Assembly (NCBI RefSeq): GCF_000743715.1
Contig: NZ_JQEY01000019.1
Coordinates: 5,013 to 52,465, forward strand
Length of the DNA: 47,453 nt
Direction: 5' to 3'
Origin: Palleronia rufa
Lineage (GTDB): Bacteria > Pseudomonadota > Alphaproteobacteria > Rhodobacterales > Rhodobacteraceae
Below are positions 25,659-36,308 of the stretch, in pieces. The position numbers were made by a program, and so were the translations under genes. The notes below the pieces were generated by a model. The model was not told the DNA's origin, did not search any database, and was given only the letters and a program-made list of their open reading frames with translations. Numbering within the stretch: the first letter of the stretch is position 1; every line of letters begins with the position of its first letter.

Positions 25659-26444
25659 TCATGAGCGGAACCTGCCGTAGTCGGGGCGGCGCTTTTCCAG
25701 AAACGCGGCGATGCCCTCTTCGGCCTCCGGGCCGCCCTGGGCGCGGGCCATGGCATCGCGCTCGGCGTCGAGCTGATCGTCGAGATCCGCGTGATAGGCG
25801 GTGTGGGCCAGACGCTTGATGCGCACCTGCGCCTCTCTCGGGCCATGGGCCAGCCCGTGGGCCAGCGCCATGGCGCGGTCGACCGCGCGTCCCGGTTCCG
25901 CCAGTTCCGACACGGCGCCAAGCTGATGGAGCCGCGGGGCCGTCACCTGCGCGCCGGTCAGCAGCAGGGGCAGCACCGTTGCGGGCGGCAGCAACCGTGC
26001 CAGCGTATGGGTCAGCCCGCCATCCGGGGTCAGCGCCGCCTTGACATAGGCGGCGCTCATGGTCGCGTCGGAGGCCATCACCACCATGTCGCAGGCCAGC
26101 GCGATGGCCATCCCGGCCCCCGCGGCGCCGCCCTCCACGGCGGCGATCACCGGGGCGGGGCACATGCGGATGGCGCGGATCACGTCATGCAGCGCGTCGA
26201 TCTTCTCGGCCCGCTCGCGCTTTGGCAGGTCCTTGCGGGTGGCCAGGCTGTTCAGGTCCCCCCCGGCGCAAAAATACCCGCCCGCCCCGGCCAGGATCAC
26301 CGCGCCGATGCCGCCCTCGGCGCCCGCCGTATCGCAGGCGTCCCGCACCGCGGCGTAGTAGCCCGGCGTCAGCGCGTTGCGCTTGCCGGGGTTGTCGTTC
26401 CAGACGATCACCGCGTGATGCTCCCGCTCGATGCGCGCGCTCAT
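25659..26444 (-). CDS. Enoyl-CoA hydratase/isomerase family protein
   Basis: 261 residues, crotonase fold. The oxyanion-hole region is AVILAGAGGYFCAGGDLNSL near 48-67 and the second loop is AAVEGGAAGAGMAIALACDM near 100-119. The C-terminal YHADLDDQLDAERDAM fits the family. It hydrates a 2-enoyl-CoA or isomerises its double bond. A four-base overlap joins it to the thioesterase gene. It adds to the hydratase domain in the bifunctional gene at 30369, so it may handle a different chain length or an unsaturated intermediate. Confidence 0.87.
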   Translation of the reverse strand: MSARIEREHHAVIVWNDNPGKRNALTPGYYAAVRDACDTAGAEGGIGAVILAGAGGYFCAGGDLNSLATRKDLPKRERAEKIDALHDVIRAIRMCPAPVIAAVEGGAAGAGMAIALACDMVVMASDATMSAAYVKAALTPDGGLTHTLARLLPPATVLPLLLTGAQVTAPRLHQLGAVSELAEPGRAVDRAMALAHGLAHGPREAQVRIKRLAHTAYHADLDDQLDAERDAMARAQGGPEAEEGIAAFLEKRRPDYGRFRS

Positions 26445-26863
26445 GCCATCCGTTCCTTGGGCAAGGGCTTGAACACGCCGGTGGCGGTGGCGATGACGGT
26501 GCCGCCAGCGTCGCGGATCTCGCCGTCGATGAACTTGATCCTGCGGCCGCCGCCGGTGACCCAGCCCGTGGCGGTCAGCGTGTCGCCCACGCGCGCGGAC
26601 GCCAGGAAGTTGGTGGTCATCGAAATCGTCAGCATCGGATAGAGCCCGCTGTCGTCGACCGCCAGCGACCCCGTGGCGCCCATGGCGTTGTCCAGCATCA
26701 CCGACACCAGCCCGCCGTGAAGCACCCCATGGCGGTTGGTGTGCCGCTCATCCAGGGTCAGGGTGCAGCGCGCGCGCCCGTCGCCCTGGCCGACATCGAG
26801 CACGTAGCCGAGCGTGCGCTGGGTGCCGGTCTCGTCGCGGATGGTCCCGGGCGCGTCGGTCAT
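26441..26863 (-). CDS. PaaI family acyl-CoA thioesterase
   Basis: 140 residues, hotdog fold. The PaaI motif HTNRHGVLHGGLVSVMLDNA at about 43-62 contains the catalytic Asp/Asn region, followed by TISMTTNFLASARVGD. PaaI-type enzymes release CoA from dead-end acyl-CoA intermediates in aromatic or dicarboxylate breakdown. It overlaps both neighbours (ATGA on each side), so it is strictly part of the operon. Confidence 0.87.
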   Translation of the reverse strand: MTDAPGTIRDETGTQRTLGYVLDVGQGDGRARCTLTLDERHTNRHGVLHGGLVSVMLDNAMGATGSLAVDDSGLYPMLTISMTTNFLASARVGDTLTATGWVTGGGRRIKFIDGEIRDAGGTVIATATGVFKPLPKERMA

Positions 26864-27981
26864 GCCGCGCGCAGCCGGGTGAACCGGCCCAGGTGATAGA
26901 GCGCGTCGCCCAGGCGGTGGTCGGTCATGGTCAGGCGCCGGGCGAAATGGCCCAGGTCGTATTCCATGGTCATGCCGATCCCGCCATGGAGCTGGATCGA
27001 CTCCTCCACCACCAGCTTGGCGGTCTGGCCCACCAGCTGCTTGGTGGCCGAGACGTGGAGCTCGCGGTCCTCGCGCGCATCGTCGAGATGCCCTGCAAGG
27101 TTGATGACGGCGGACCGCGACTGCTCGATCTCGATGATGAGATCCGCCATCCGGAACTGGAGCGCCTGGAACTTCCCGATCGGCTGACCGAACTGGGTAC
27201 GCTGCGCAAGGTAGTCCGCCGTCAGCTTGCGGGCGCGTTCCATCAGGCCCAGCGCCTCGGCGGTCAGCGCGCAGACCCCGCGTGCGTTGGCGGCCTCGAT
27301 CGCCTCGTAGGCGCCGCCCTTCTCGCCGAGCAGCGCATCTGCGGGCAGGCGGACGTCCTCCATGACGATCTCGGCGCCGCGTCCGCCCCCCGCCAGGGGA
27401 TAGTCGCGGATGTCGAGCCCGTCGGCATCCTTCGGCACCAGGAACAGCGAGATCCCGTCGGTGTCCCCGACCTCTCCACCGGTCCGGGCCGAGACCACCA
27501 GCAAGTCCGCCTCGGCGCCGTTGGTCACCACCGACTTGCGGCCCGACAGCACCCAGCCGTCGCCATCCTCGGTCGCCGTCGCCGCGACCCGCTCCAGGTC
27601 GTAGCGCGATCCCGGCTCGCCATGGGCGAAGGCCAGCTGCGTCTCACCGCCGATGACGCCCTCCAGATGCGCCTTCTGCTCCTCCGATCCCAGCGCCGCG
27701 ATCAGCCCGCCCGCCAGAACGATCTCCAGCAGCGGTTCCGGCGCGCCGGCGCGGCCCATCTCCTCGAACACCACCATCAGGTCGAACCCGCCGCCGCCGA
27801 AGCCGCCGTCCTCCTCCGAGAACAGCGCGCCGATCACGCCCATCTCCGCGATCTGGCCCCAGGCCTTCTCGGACCAGCCGTACTTGCCTTCTGACAGGGC
27901 CTTGAGGTCGGTCACGTCGCCCAGCATCCGCCGCAAGCCGTCCTGCAGCATCTGCCGCTCTTCGGTCAGGTCGAAATTCAT
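26860..27981 (-). CDS. Acyl-CoA dehydrogenase, small subunit (PimD-like)
   Basis: 373 residues. The family start is MNFDLTEERQMLQDGLRRML and the end is GGIGMTMEYDLGHFARRLTM. The usual YEG catalytic Glu motif near the end is absent and replaced by EYDLGHF, as in the second subunit of alpha2beta2 acyl-CoA dehydrogenases. Its neighbour at 27985 would be the partner. In Rhodopseudomonas pimeloyl-CoA dehydrogenase (PimC/PimD) the two subunits are encoded side by side in this way. Likely role: first oxidation step of a dicarboxylyl-CoA. Confidence 0.82.
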   Translation of the reverse strand: MNFDLTEERQMLQDGLRRMLGDVTDLKALSEGKYGWSEKAWGQIAEMGVIGALFSEEDGGFGGGGFDLMVVFEEMGRAGAPEPLLEIVLAGGLIAALGSEEQKAHLEGVIGGETQLAFAHGEPGSRYDLERVAATATEDGDGWVLSGRKSVVTNGAEADLLVVSARTGGEVGDTDGISLFLVPKDADGLDIRDYPLAGGGRGAEIVMEDVRLPADALLGEKGGAYEAIEAANARGVCALTAEALGLMERARKLTADYLAQRTQFGQPIGKFQALQFRMADLIIEIEQSRSAVINLAGHLDDAREDRELHVSATKQLVGQTAKLVVEESIQLHGGIGMTMEYDLGHFARRLTMTDHRLGDALYHLGRFTRLRAA

Positions 27982-27984
27982 GGC

Positions 27985-29181
27985 TCAGACCTCCAGCATC
28001 GTCTTGGCGATGATCTGCTTCTGCACCTCGTTCGATCCGCCGTAGATCGAGAGCTTGCGGTTGTTGAAGTAATCCGCCGTGGCCGGCATCGCGTAGTCGG
28101 GGCCCACGGGTTCGATGTTCGACCCCGGCTCCAGCGCCTCTGACACGAAGGGCATGGCGTAGGGGCCGCAGGCGGCGCGGGTCAGGTTGTTGATCTCCTG
28201 CCGGATCACCGTGCCCTTGATCTTGAGCATCGAGCTTTCCACGCCGGGCGCCTGGCCTTCCGCGGCGGCGGAGACCACGCGCAGGTTGGTCGTGGCCATG
28301 GCCATCAGCGCGATTTCCAGCTTGGCGATCTCGGCGGCGAAGAGCGCGTCCTCGATCAGCGGACGCCCGTGCTGCATCTCAAGTCCCGCGATCCGCTTGA
28401 GGTTCGACAGCGCCTCTGACGCGAAGCCCACGCCGGCGATGTTGGTGCGCTCATGGGTGAGGAGGTACTTGGCGATGGTCCAGCCCTTGTTCTCCTCTCC
28501 CACCAGGTTCTCGGCCGGGACGCGGACGTCCTTGAACCAGACCTCGTTCACCTCGGCCTCGCCGTCGATCAGCACGATCGGGCGGACCTCGATCCCCGGA
28601 TCGTCCATGTCGATCAGAAGAAAGCTGATCCCCTCCTGCTTCTTGCCCTCCTTGGAGGTCCGCACCAGGCAGAAGATGTGGTCCGCGAACTGCGCCAGGG
28701 TGGTCCAGGTCTTCTGGCCGTTGACGATGTAGTGGTCGCCGTCGCGCACCGCTTCTGTCTTGAGGCTGGCCAGGTCCGACCCGGCGCCGGGTTCGGAGTA
28801 GCCCTGGCACCACCAGTCGGTGCCGTCGAGGATCCGCGGCAGCCACTTTTCCTTCTGCGCGTCGGTGCCGAACTGCATCAGCACCGCGCCCAGCATCATC
28901 ACTCCGAAGGGCACGACGCGGGGGGCGTGGGCGGCGGTGGTCTCCTCCTCGAAGATGTGCCGCTGCACCGCGTCCCAGCCCGAGCCGCCGTATTTCTTCG
29001 GCCAGTGGCCCGCGTGCCAGTTCCGCTCCTGCAGGAGCGCGTGCCACTCCTCGTGGTCCTCCTTGGTCAGGCGCTTGCCCAGCCGCACCTTGTCGGACAG
29101 CCGCTTGGGCAGTTTCGTGTCGAGAAAGGCACGCAGCTCGTCGCGGAACGCCTTCTGGTCGTCGCTGTAGGTCAGGTCCAT
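27985..29181 (-). CDS. Acyl-CoA dehydrogenase, large subunit (PimC-like)
   Basis: 398 residues. Flavin-binding landmarks are WWCQGYSEPGAGSDLASLKT near 123 and VNGQKTWTTLAQFADHIFCL near 153. Near the C-terminus the canonical catalytic position reads IYGGSNEVQ, with Gly instead of Glu. A Glu is available at 244 (LLTHERTNIAG), the position used as base in heterotetrameric acyl-CoA dehydrogenases. Adjacent to the small-subunit gene (3-base gap), it forms a likely alpha2beta2 enzyme. Confidence 0.84.
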   Translation of the reverse strand: MDLTYSDDQKAFRDELRAFLDTKLPKRLSDKVRLGKRLTKEDHEEWHALLQERNWHAGHWPKKYGGSGWDAVQRHIFEEETTAAHAPRVVPFGVMMLGAVLMQFGTDAQKEKWLPRILDGTDWWCQGYSEPGAGSDLASLKTEAVRDGDHYIVNGQKTWTTLAQFADHIFCLVRTSKEGKKQEGISFLLIDMDDPGIEVRPIVLIDGEAEVNEVWFKDVRVPAENLVGEENKGWTIAKYLLTHERTNIAGVGFASEALSNLKRIAGLEMQHGRPLIEDALFAAEIAKLEIALMAMATTNLRVVSAAAEGQAPGVESSMLKIKGTVIRQEINNLTRAACGPYAMPFVSEALEPGSNIEPVGPDYAMPATADYFNNRKLSIYGGSNEVQKQIIAKTMLEV

Positions 29182-29193
29182 CTTGAGTCCCCC

Positions 29194-30368
<1,175 letters not shown>

Positions 30369-30372
<4 letters not shown>

Positions 30373-32441
30373 GTGTTCATGTCCTCGAACTTGGAGTCCT
30401 TGTCGGCCAGATCGTCCAGAAGCGGCGCGACCTGCCAGAACTCGGGATTGTCCTCCGCATAGCCGCGGATACGGTCGCGGATGGTGGCGATGCCCGTCAT
30501 GTCGGCATATTTCATCGGCCCGCCGCGGTAGCGCGGAAAGCCGTAGCCGAAGAGCTTCACCGCATCGACGGCCAGCGGGCGCTTGGCGATGCCCTCGCCC
30601 ACCACGCGGGCGGCCTCGTTCACCATGGCGGCCATGTAGCGCGCGACGATCTCCTCATCGGTGAAGTCGCGCGGGGTCACGCCGGCATCCTTGCGCGCCG
30701 TGTCGATGAGCCCGGCGACGTCCGGGTTCTCTGTCGGGCCGTCGTCGCCGTAGACGTAGAAGCCGCGGCCGGTCTTGCGGCCCTTGTGGCCGTCCTCGAC
30801 CAGGCGGTCCGCCCAGTCCGGGTTGACGATGCCGGGCGAGTCGCGGCCCTTGCGGTCGCGGGTCATGTAGCCGATGTCGAGACCGGCCAGATCCGCGACC
30901 TTGCTCGGACCCATGGCGAAGCCGAATTCTTCCAGCGCCCTGTCGATCTGGTAGGGGCTGGCGCCCTGCAGCATCATCTCGTCGGCGGCGGACCGGTAGT
31001 GGCTGAGGATCCGGTTGCCGATGAACCCGTCGCAGACGCCGGCGCGCACGGCGACCTTCTTCAGCGCCTTGCCCAGCGCGAAGGCGGTGGCGACCACCTC
31101 CGGCGCGGTCCTGTCGGCGACGACGACCTCCAGCAGCCGCATCACATGGGCGGGAGAGAAGAAGTGCAGCCCGATCACGTCGCCGGGGCGCTTGGTGGCG
31201 CCGGCGATCTCGTTGATGTCCAGGTACGAGGTGTTGGTGGCCAGCACCGCGCCGTCCTTCATCACCCGGTCGAGATGGTCGAACACCTGCAGCTTGACCT
31301 CCATGCTCTCGAACACGGCCTCAATCACCACGTCGGCCTCCGACAGCGCCTCGTATTCGGTGGTTGTGGTCAGGTCGACGGCATCGCGTTGCGTCGGGTT
31401 CATCTTGCCGCGCTTCACGGCGCCGTCGAGGTTCCCGGCGATGGTGTTGGCCGCCCTCGACGCCGCCTCCACGGAAGTCTCGACCAGCGTCACCGAAAGC
31501 CCCGCGAGCAGGCAGGCCGTGGCGATGCCGGATCCCATGGTGCCGCCGCCGATGATCCCCACGGCAGTGATCGGCCGCGGCTCCACGCCCTTGAGTTCGG
31601 GCAGGTTAGAGACCTTGCGTTCCAGAAAGAAGGCGTGGATCAGCCCCTCTCTCTGGGGGGTGTCGACCAATTCGTTGAAGAGGCGCCGCTCCTCCGTCAT
31701 GCCGTCGTCAAAGGGCATTTCGGTCGCGGCGCGGACCGCACGCGCGGCGTGGCGCTGCGCGACCTCTCCGGGGTGCCGTTTCGCCAGGTCGGCGTCGATT
31801 TCATCCCAGCCCTTGTCCGGCGCCGCGGGCGGGGCGATTTCGGCGGTGCGGCGCGGGCCGGCACCGTCGGCCAGCAGCGTGCGGGCGTAGGACTGCCCCG
31901 CTTCTTGCACGTCGCCTTCACCGACGCGGTCGATCAGACCCATCTCCAGAGCCTTGTCCGGCCCCACCGGCTTGCCCCCGGTGATCAGCGCCAGCGCCGC
32001 GTCCGTCCCGGTCAGCCGCGGCGTGCGCTGCGTGCCGCCGGCGCCCGGCAGGATGCCAAGCCCGACTTCCGGCAGACCCAGCTTCGTGCCGGGCATGGCC
32101 AGCCGGTAATGGCAGCCCAGCGCGACCTCCAGCCCGCCGCCCAGCGCCGCGCCGTGGATGGCCGCCACCACGGGCTTGTCCAGGGCCTCGATCCGGTCGA
32201 TCACCTCCGGCAGCCAGGGGTCCTGCGGCGGCTTGCCGAATTCGGAGATGTCTGCCCCGCCCAGGAACAGCCGCCCCGCCCCCGTCAGCACCGCGATCCG
32301 GGCGTCGTCATCGGCGGCGAAGCGATCGAACGCCGCGACCAGCGCCTTGCGCACGGCGTGACCCAGCGCATTCACCGGCGGGTTGTCCACGGTCAGCACT
32401 GCGATCTCGCCCTCTCGGGTGTAGCTCACTGGGTCGGTCAT
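30369..32441 (-). CDS. Bifunctional enoyl-CoA hydratase/3-hydroxyacyl-CoA dehydrogenase
   Basis: 690 residues in FadB/FadJ layout. The hydratase domain is at 1-190 ([36 protein letters not shown]). The Rossmann domain is near 290 ([20 protein letters not shown]), with [13 protein letters not shown] and [17 protein letters not shown], and C-terminal dehydrogenase domains follow at 480-690 ([33 protein letters not shown]). It catalyses two consecutive steps of beta-oxidation and equals PimF in role. A 56-base gap separates it from iclR, so it could have its own promoter. Confidence 0.92.
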
Positions 32442-32497
32442 CTTCTCTCCTCAAGGTCGGCGGACCCGGCGGGATCCTGTGTTGCGGGGTGGCGGCA

Positions 32498-33289
32498 CTA
32501 CCTTCGCACCGGAGACGGGCCAAGGCCCAGCGCGGTTTCAAGGCTGCGGACGGCGGCGCGCAGCTTCGGGCCTACCTCCTCCTCCATCCGCGCGACGCTC
32601 AGCATCTCCGGCGCCGCGCCGCAGGAAAACACCACCGGCTCTGCCAGGTCGTGGGGCTGGAACGGGGTCGAGACGGCATGGATGCCGGGCGTGAAATAGG
32701 CGGCGGGGTCCAGGATCGCGAAGCCGCGGCCGATCAGCTGGGCATAGGCGTCGCGGCGGCCCGGCGCGCTGGCGTCAAGGTCGACCCCGCCCTCCTCCGC
32801 CAGCCCGGCCAGGGCGTCGTCCGGCAACGCGGCGAGGAAACAGTGCCCCGAAGACGATCCAAGAAGCGGCAGCCTGTGACCCACCTCCAGCCAGATCGAG
32901 CTGACCCCCTCGGGCCGCCAGGCCTTGGTCAACAGCAACTTCTCCCGGTCGCGGACGGCCAGCAGCGCCAGCGTTCCGGTCCTGTCCGCCAGACGCTGCA
33001 TGATCGGCCCGGCCAGTTCCACGAACGAGATCGACGCCGCCGCCACATTGCCCAGCGCAAGCAGCGCCGGACCTGGACGGTAGCGGTCGCCGTGGCGGGC
33101 GTGCGTCAGGTAGCCCAGCGCCTGAAGCGTATAGGTCAGCCGCGAAACGGTGGATTTCGGCAGGCCCGTCCGCGCCGCGATCTCCGCGTTGCCCAGCCCG
33201 TCGTCGGAGGGACGAAAGGCGCGCAGGACGGAAAGGCCACGTGACAATGTGGTTGCGAAGCGGCGGTCGGTTCCGAAGAGGTCGTTCAT
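32498..33289 (-). CDS. IclR family transcriptional regulator
   Basis: 263 residues. The winged helix is at about 17-80 (LGNAEIAARTGLPKSTVSRL, TYTLQALGYLTHARHGDRYR) and the GAF-like effector domain at 85-250 (RDREKLLLTKAWRP, LPLLGSSSGHCFLAALPDD). It lies 17 bases after dctM in the same direction, inside the operon it presumably controls. The palindromes at 36309-36336 before dctP are its likely operator. In marine Rhodobacterales the azelate regulator AzeR belongs to this family and sits with a TRAP transporter; equivalence here is inference. Confidence 0.9.
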   Translation of the reverse strand: MNDLFGTDRRFATTLSRGLSVLRAFRPSDDGLGNAEIAARTGLPKSTVSRLTYTLQALGYLTHARHGDRYRPGPALLALGNVAAASISFVELAGPIMQRLADRTGTLALLAVRDREKLLLTKAWRPEGVSSIWLEVGHRLPLLGSSSGHCFLAALPDDALAGLAEEGGVDLDASAPGRRDAYAQLIGRGFAILDPAAYFTPGIHAVSTPFQPHDLAEPVVFSCGAAPEMLSVARMEEEVGPKLRAAVRSLETALGLGPSPVRR

Positions 33290-33306
33290 GGTCGGCGCAG
33301 CGCTCT

Positions 33307-34644
33307 CTACATGGATTGCGGGATGATGAGCGACAGCATCGGCACCGCCATGATGATGATGAGCACCAGGATGTCGATGGTCAGGAACCGCAGGATCCCC
33401 GAGAAGATCCGGTCGATCGGCACCTCCTTGCCCACCACGCTGGAGATCACGAACACGTTGAGGCCAACGGGCGGCGTGATCAGCCCGATCTCCAGCAGCT
33501 TGATCACCACCACGCCGAACCAGATCAGGTCCAGACCGTAGCTTTCCACCAGCGGCACCATCAGCGGCAGGGTCAGCACCATGATCCCGATGGGATCGAG
33601 GAACATGCCCAGCGCCAGGTAGATCACCGCGATGGCGAACATCAGGACGATCACGTTCGGCTCTGCGTTGGTGACCGCGTTGACGATCTCCGGCGCCACG
33701 CCGGTCAGCGCGATGAAGGCCACGAAGATCTTGGCCGCCGCGGCGATGAAGAAGATCGAGGTCGTCTGGATCCCCGTCTCCCGCAGGGCGGCCCAGAGCT
33801 CTGCGAAGGTCAGCTTGCGCTGGAGGAACCCGATCAGCGTCACCAGCGCGACGGATACCGCGGCGGCCTCTGTGGCGGTGAAGATGCCGCCGTAGATGCC
33901 GCCGACGATGATGGCGAAAAGCGCCGCCGCGGGCCAGGCCCTGATCGCGGCGCTCAGCCGTTCGGACCCGCCGATGGTGCCCTCGTAGGGGGGGGCGTCG
34001 CCCGGCTTTTGTTTCACCCAGATCCAGATCACCAGCATGAAGCCCAGAAGGCTGAGGATACCGGGCAGGATGCCGGCCAGGAACAGCGACGAAATCGAGG
34101 TTTCGGTGAAGATCCCGTAGATGATGAACAGCACCGACGGCGGGATCAGACTGCCCAGCGTGCCGCCGGCCGCCACGCTTGCCGTGGCCAGGCGCTTGTC
34201 GTAGCCCATCGCCAGCATCTCCGGCGAGCAGATCCGGCCCATGGTGGAGGCGCAGGCGATCGAGGATCCGCTGATGGCGGAGAACCCGCCGCAGCCCACG
34301 ACGCTGGCCATGGCGACGCCGCCAGGCACCTTCGCCAGCCACACGCGTGCGGCATGGTAGATCGCAGTGGTGATCTCGGCCCGATAGGCGATATGGCCCA
34401 GCGCCACGAACAGCGGGATCATCGACAGGTCGTAGCTGTGGATCAGGTCGAAGGAGTTCGAGAACACCAGGCTGGAGGTCGGCGTATAGGCCCGCGCCGG
34501 CGTGAACTCTCCGGTGCGGAAGGCGAACATGACGAAGGCGCCGATCGTGGCAACCCCCGCCAGCGCGAAGGCGATAGGAACCCGGATCGCCAGAAGGCCG
34601 ATCACCGATCCGAAGGCCACGATGCCGACCAGCGTACCGTCCAC
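33307..34644 (-). CDS. dctM: TRAP transporter large permease (DctM)
   Basis: 445 residues from GTG 34644, chosen because GAGGGA precedes it and it follows the dctQ stop by one base. About 12 membrane helices are present. Family features: LIHSYDLSMIPLFVALGHIA, VVGCGGFSAISGSSIACAST and ASVAAGGTLGSLIPPSVLFI, the repeated GS-rich elevator motifs of the DctM/ion-transporter superfamily, plus a second repeat ending LITPPVGLNVFVISSV. It moves the substrate with sodium across the inner membrane. Confidence 0.93.
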   Translation of the reverse strand: MDGTLVGIVAFGSVIGLLAIRVPIAFALAGVATIGAFVMFAFRTGEFTPARAYTPTSSLVFSNSFDLIHSYDLSMIPLFVALGHIAYRAEITTAIYHAARVWLAKVPGGVAMASVVGCGGFSAISGSSIACASTMGRICSPEMLAMGYDKRLATASVAAGGTLGSLIPPSVLFIIYGIFTETSISSLFLAGILPGILSLLGFMLVIWIWVKQKPGDAPPYEGTIGGSERLSAAIRAWPAAALFAIIVGGIYGGIFTATEAAAVSVALVTLIGFLQRKLTFAELWAALRETGIQTTSIFFIAAAAKIFVAFIALTGVAPEIVNAVTNAEPNVIVLMFAIAVIYLALGMFLDPIGIMVLTLPLMVPLVESYGLDLIWFGVVVIKLLEIGLITPPVGLNVFVISSVVGKEVPIDRIFSGILRFLTIDILVLIIIMAVPMLSLIIPQSM

Positions 34645-34645
34645 C

Positions 34646-35167
34646 TCAGACTCCCTCTTCCATGATCTGATGGTCCGGTTCGGCGTCGATATGGCCGCCC
34701 CGCGCGATGGTGCGGACGTCGCCCGCCAGTTGCACCGCAAGGCGGATCCAGCAAAAGCAGACGCCGAACAGGAACAGCACCCGCCCCGGCCACTTCGGCA
34801 GGCTCAGCTGGCCGAAGAAGAAGCCGCCGCCCATGACCGCGTCATAGGCCTCCTTCCAGCCGGCCCAGATCAGCGGCAGCAGCGCCAGAAGGCCCACCAC
34901 GCCGCCGAACACCACCAGCCAGTCCTGCACCCGCCGCGGAAAATGCTGGGTCAGCACCTCGACCACGATGTTGGCGCGAGCGGCCACGGTGGCGGCAAGC
35001 GGCAGGATGATGGCGGCCACCATGAGTTCGGCCACCATCACGACCGTGTCGGGGATGCCCGAATTTACCGTGACCCGGAGCAGAACGCTGGCCGTGATCA
35101 GCGCGCCCAGCGCCAGGATCGCGGCAGCGGCGACATCCAGCAGGAACCGTTCCAACCAGCGCAGCAT
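34646..35167 (-). CDS. dctQ: TRAP transporter small permease (DctQ)
   Basis: 173 residues from ATG 35167, preceded by AGGAGG. Four membrane helices occur at about 10-32, 42-65, 80-105 and 120-145. The family feature is VVEVLTQHFPRRVQDWLVVF. It is the scaffold around DctM and contacts the binding protein. It lies 69 bases after the dctP stop, with a stem-loop between. Confidence 0.9.
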   Translation of the reverse strand: MLRWLERFLLDVAAAAILALGALITASVLLRVTVNSGIPDTVVMVAELMVAAIILPLAATVAARANIVVEVLTQHFPRRVQDWLVVFGGVVGLLALLPLIWAGWKEAYDAVMGGGFFFGQLSLPKWPGRVLFLFGVCFCWIRLAVQLAGDVRTIARGGHIDAEPDHQIMEEGV

Positions 35168-35195
35168 GGGGGGCCTCCTGTGACGGGGACGGATC

Positions 35196-35222
35196 GCGCG
35201 GCCCCGGATGACGGTGCCGCGC
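35196..35222 (-). other. Stem-loop between dctP and dctQ
   Basis: GCGCGGC (35196-35202) and GCCGCGC (35216-35222) pair perfectly over 7 bp around a 13-base loop. Stem-loops here often stabilise the 3' end of binding-protein mRNA and let it exceed the permease transcripts; that function is inference. Confidence 0.4.
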
Positions 35223-35236
35223 AAGGCAGACGGACG

Positions 35237-36280
35237 TCAGCTACCCCAGGGATAGCCCTCCTGGTCGCGCTGCTGCGTGTACTTGTCGATCAGTCCGCGA
35301 TACTCGGTCAGCAGCGCCTCGCTGTCGAAGCCGAGACCGGATGCGGTCTCCTTCCACTGGTCGATATAGGTCGATCCGGCGTCGATCAGCTTCTGACGCT
35401 CCTCGTCGGGCAGTTCGACCACCTCGATGCCCTTCTCCTTCATCATCGCCACCGCCTCTTCGTTGTCGGTGCTGAGGATCCGGCCAAGCTCATCGGGGAT
35501 CATGCCGCCGGCTTCCATCAGGACGCCCTGCTGCTCTTCGGTAAGGGAGTCGAACATGTCCTTGTTCATGAAGATGCCCAGGGCGCCGACCTGGCCCCAG
35601 TTGAGCAGGGTATAGCTGTCGATCACCTCCTGCCACTGCAGCGCCGGCACGACGTAGCTGTAGCCCTGAGAGCAGTCGATCAGTCCGGAATCCAGGCCCT
35701 GATAGGCGTCGTAGATCGACATCGACACCAGGTTGGCGCCCACGTCGGCGAAGGCCTTCCCATAGGCGCCCACGCCGCGGACCTTGAGGCCGGAAATGTC
35801 GTCCACGCTCTGGATCGTGGCCCCCTTGCAGCCGATATTGACCGCCGATGTCGTGAACGTGCCGATATAGACCAGGTTCTGTTCGGCCAGGTTCTGCTGC
35901 ACCTGTTCGTTCGTGCGCATCAGCTCGTCGGTCGCCTTCATGCCGACCCAGGCATCGGGGTTGTTGATCGGCAGATCGGCGATGCCGTAGCCGGCCATCT
36001 CCTGCGGGAAATAGACCCCGATGATCGTCCCGGCATCCGCGATACCGTCCGCGATGCCGCCGCGCGCCGCACCGGCCTTGAACAGCGCTCCGCCCCACTG
36101 AACGTCAAAGGTCAGATCGCCGCCCGAAAGCTCGGAGACCTGATCGACGAAATAGGTGATGGCCTCTGCCCGCGCGCCGCGATTCGGGCCCGCCTCTCCG
36201 AAGAACAGCGTGGTCTGGGCCGACGCGGCCCCCGCCGTGAGACCGAGCGCACAGATCGCGCCGGAAAAAAATCTGGACAT
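35237..36280 (-). CDS. dctP: TRAP transporter substrate-binding protein (DctP)
   Basis: 347 residues. A signal peptide covers about 1-21 (SGAICALGLTAGAASAQ). The mature DctP fold shows ELSGGDLTFDVQWGGALFKA, IADAGTIIGVYFPQEM and the ligand-binding Arg region DDISGLKVRGVGAYGKAFAD. A carboxylate is expected to bind the Arg in LKVRG. A GGAGGA site precedes ATG 36280; the upstream in-frame start at 36301 lacks one. The presence of CoA-ligase and dicarboxylate-type beta-oxidation genes downstream suggests a dicarboxylate ligand such as azelate or pimelate. Confidence 0.9.
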   Translation of the reverse strand: MSRFFSGAICALGLTAGAASAQTTLFFGEAGPNRGARAEAITYFVDQVSELSGGDLTFDVQWGGALFKAGAARGGIADGIADAGTIIGVYFPQEMAGYGIADLPINNPDAWVGMKATDELMRTNEQVQQNLAEQNLVYIGTFTTSAVNIGCKGATIQSVDDISGLKVRGVGAYGKAFADVGANLVSMSIYDAYQGLDSGLIDCSQGYSYVVPALQWQEVIDSYTLLNWGQVGALGIFMNKDMFDSLTEEQQGVLMEAGGMIPDELGRILSTDNEEAVAMMKEKGIEVVELPDEERQKLIDAGSTYIDQWKETASGLGFDSEALLTEYRGLIDKYTQQRDQEGYPWGS

Positions 36281-36308
36281 GGTGTCCTCCCTGACAGTCA
36301 TGGCTGCA

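Noticed and set aside
32498-34342. A 614-codon frame fusing part of dctM antiframe with the IclR gene.
   Set aside because: The IclR family begins at ATG 33289; the upstream part is a shadow of DctM in another frame.
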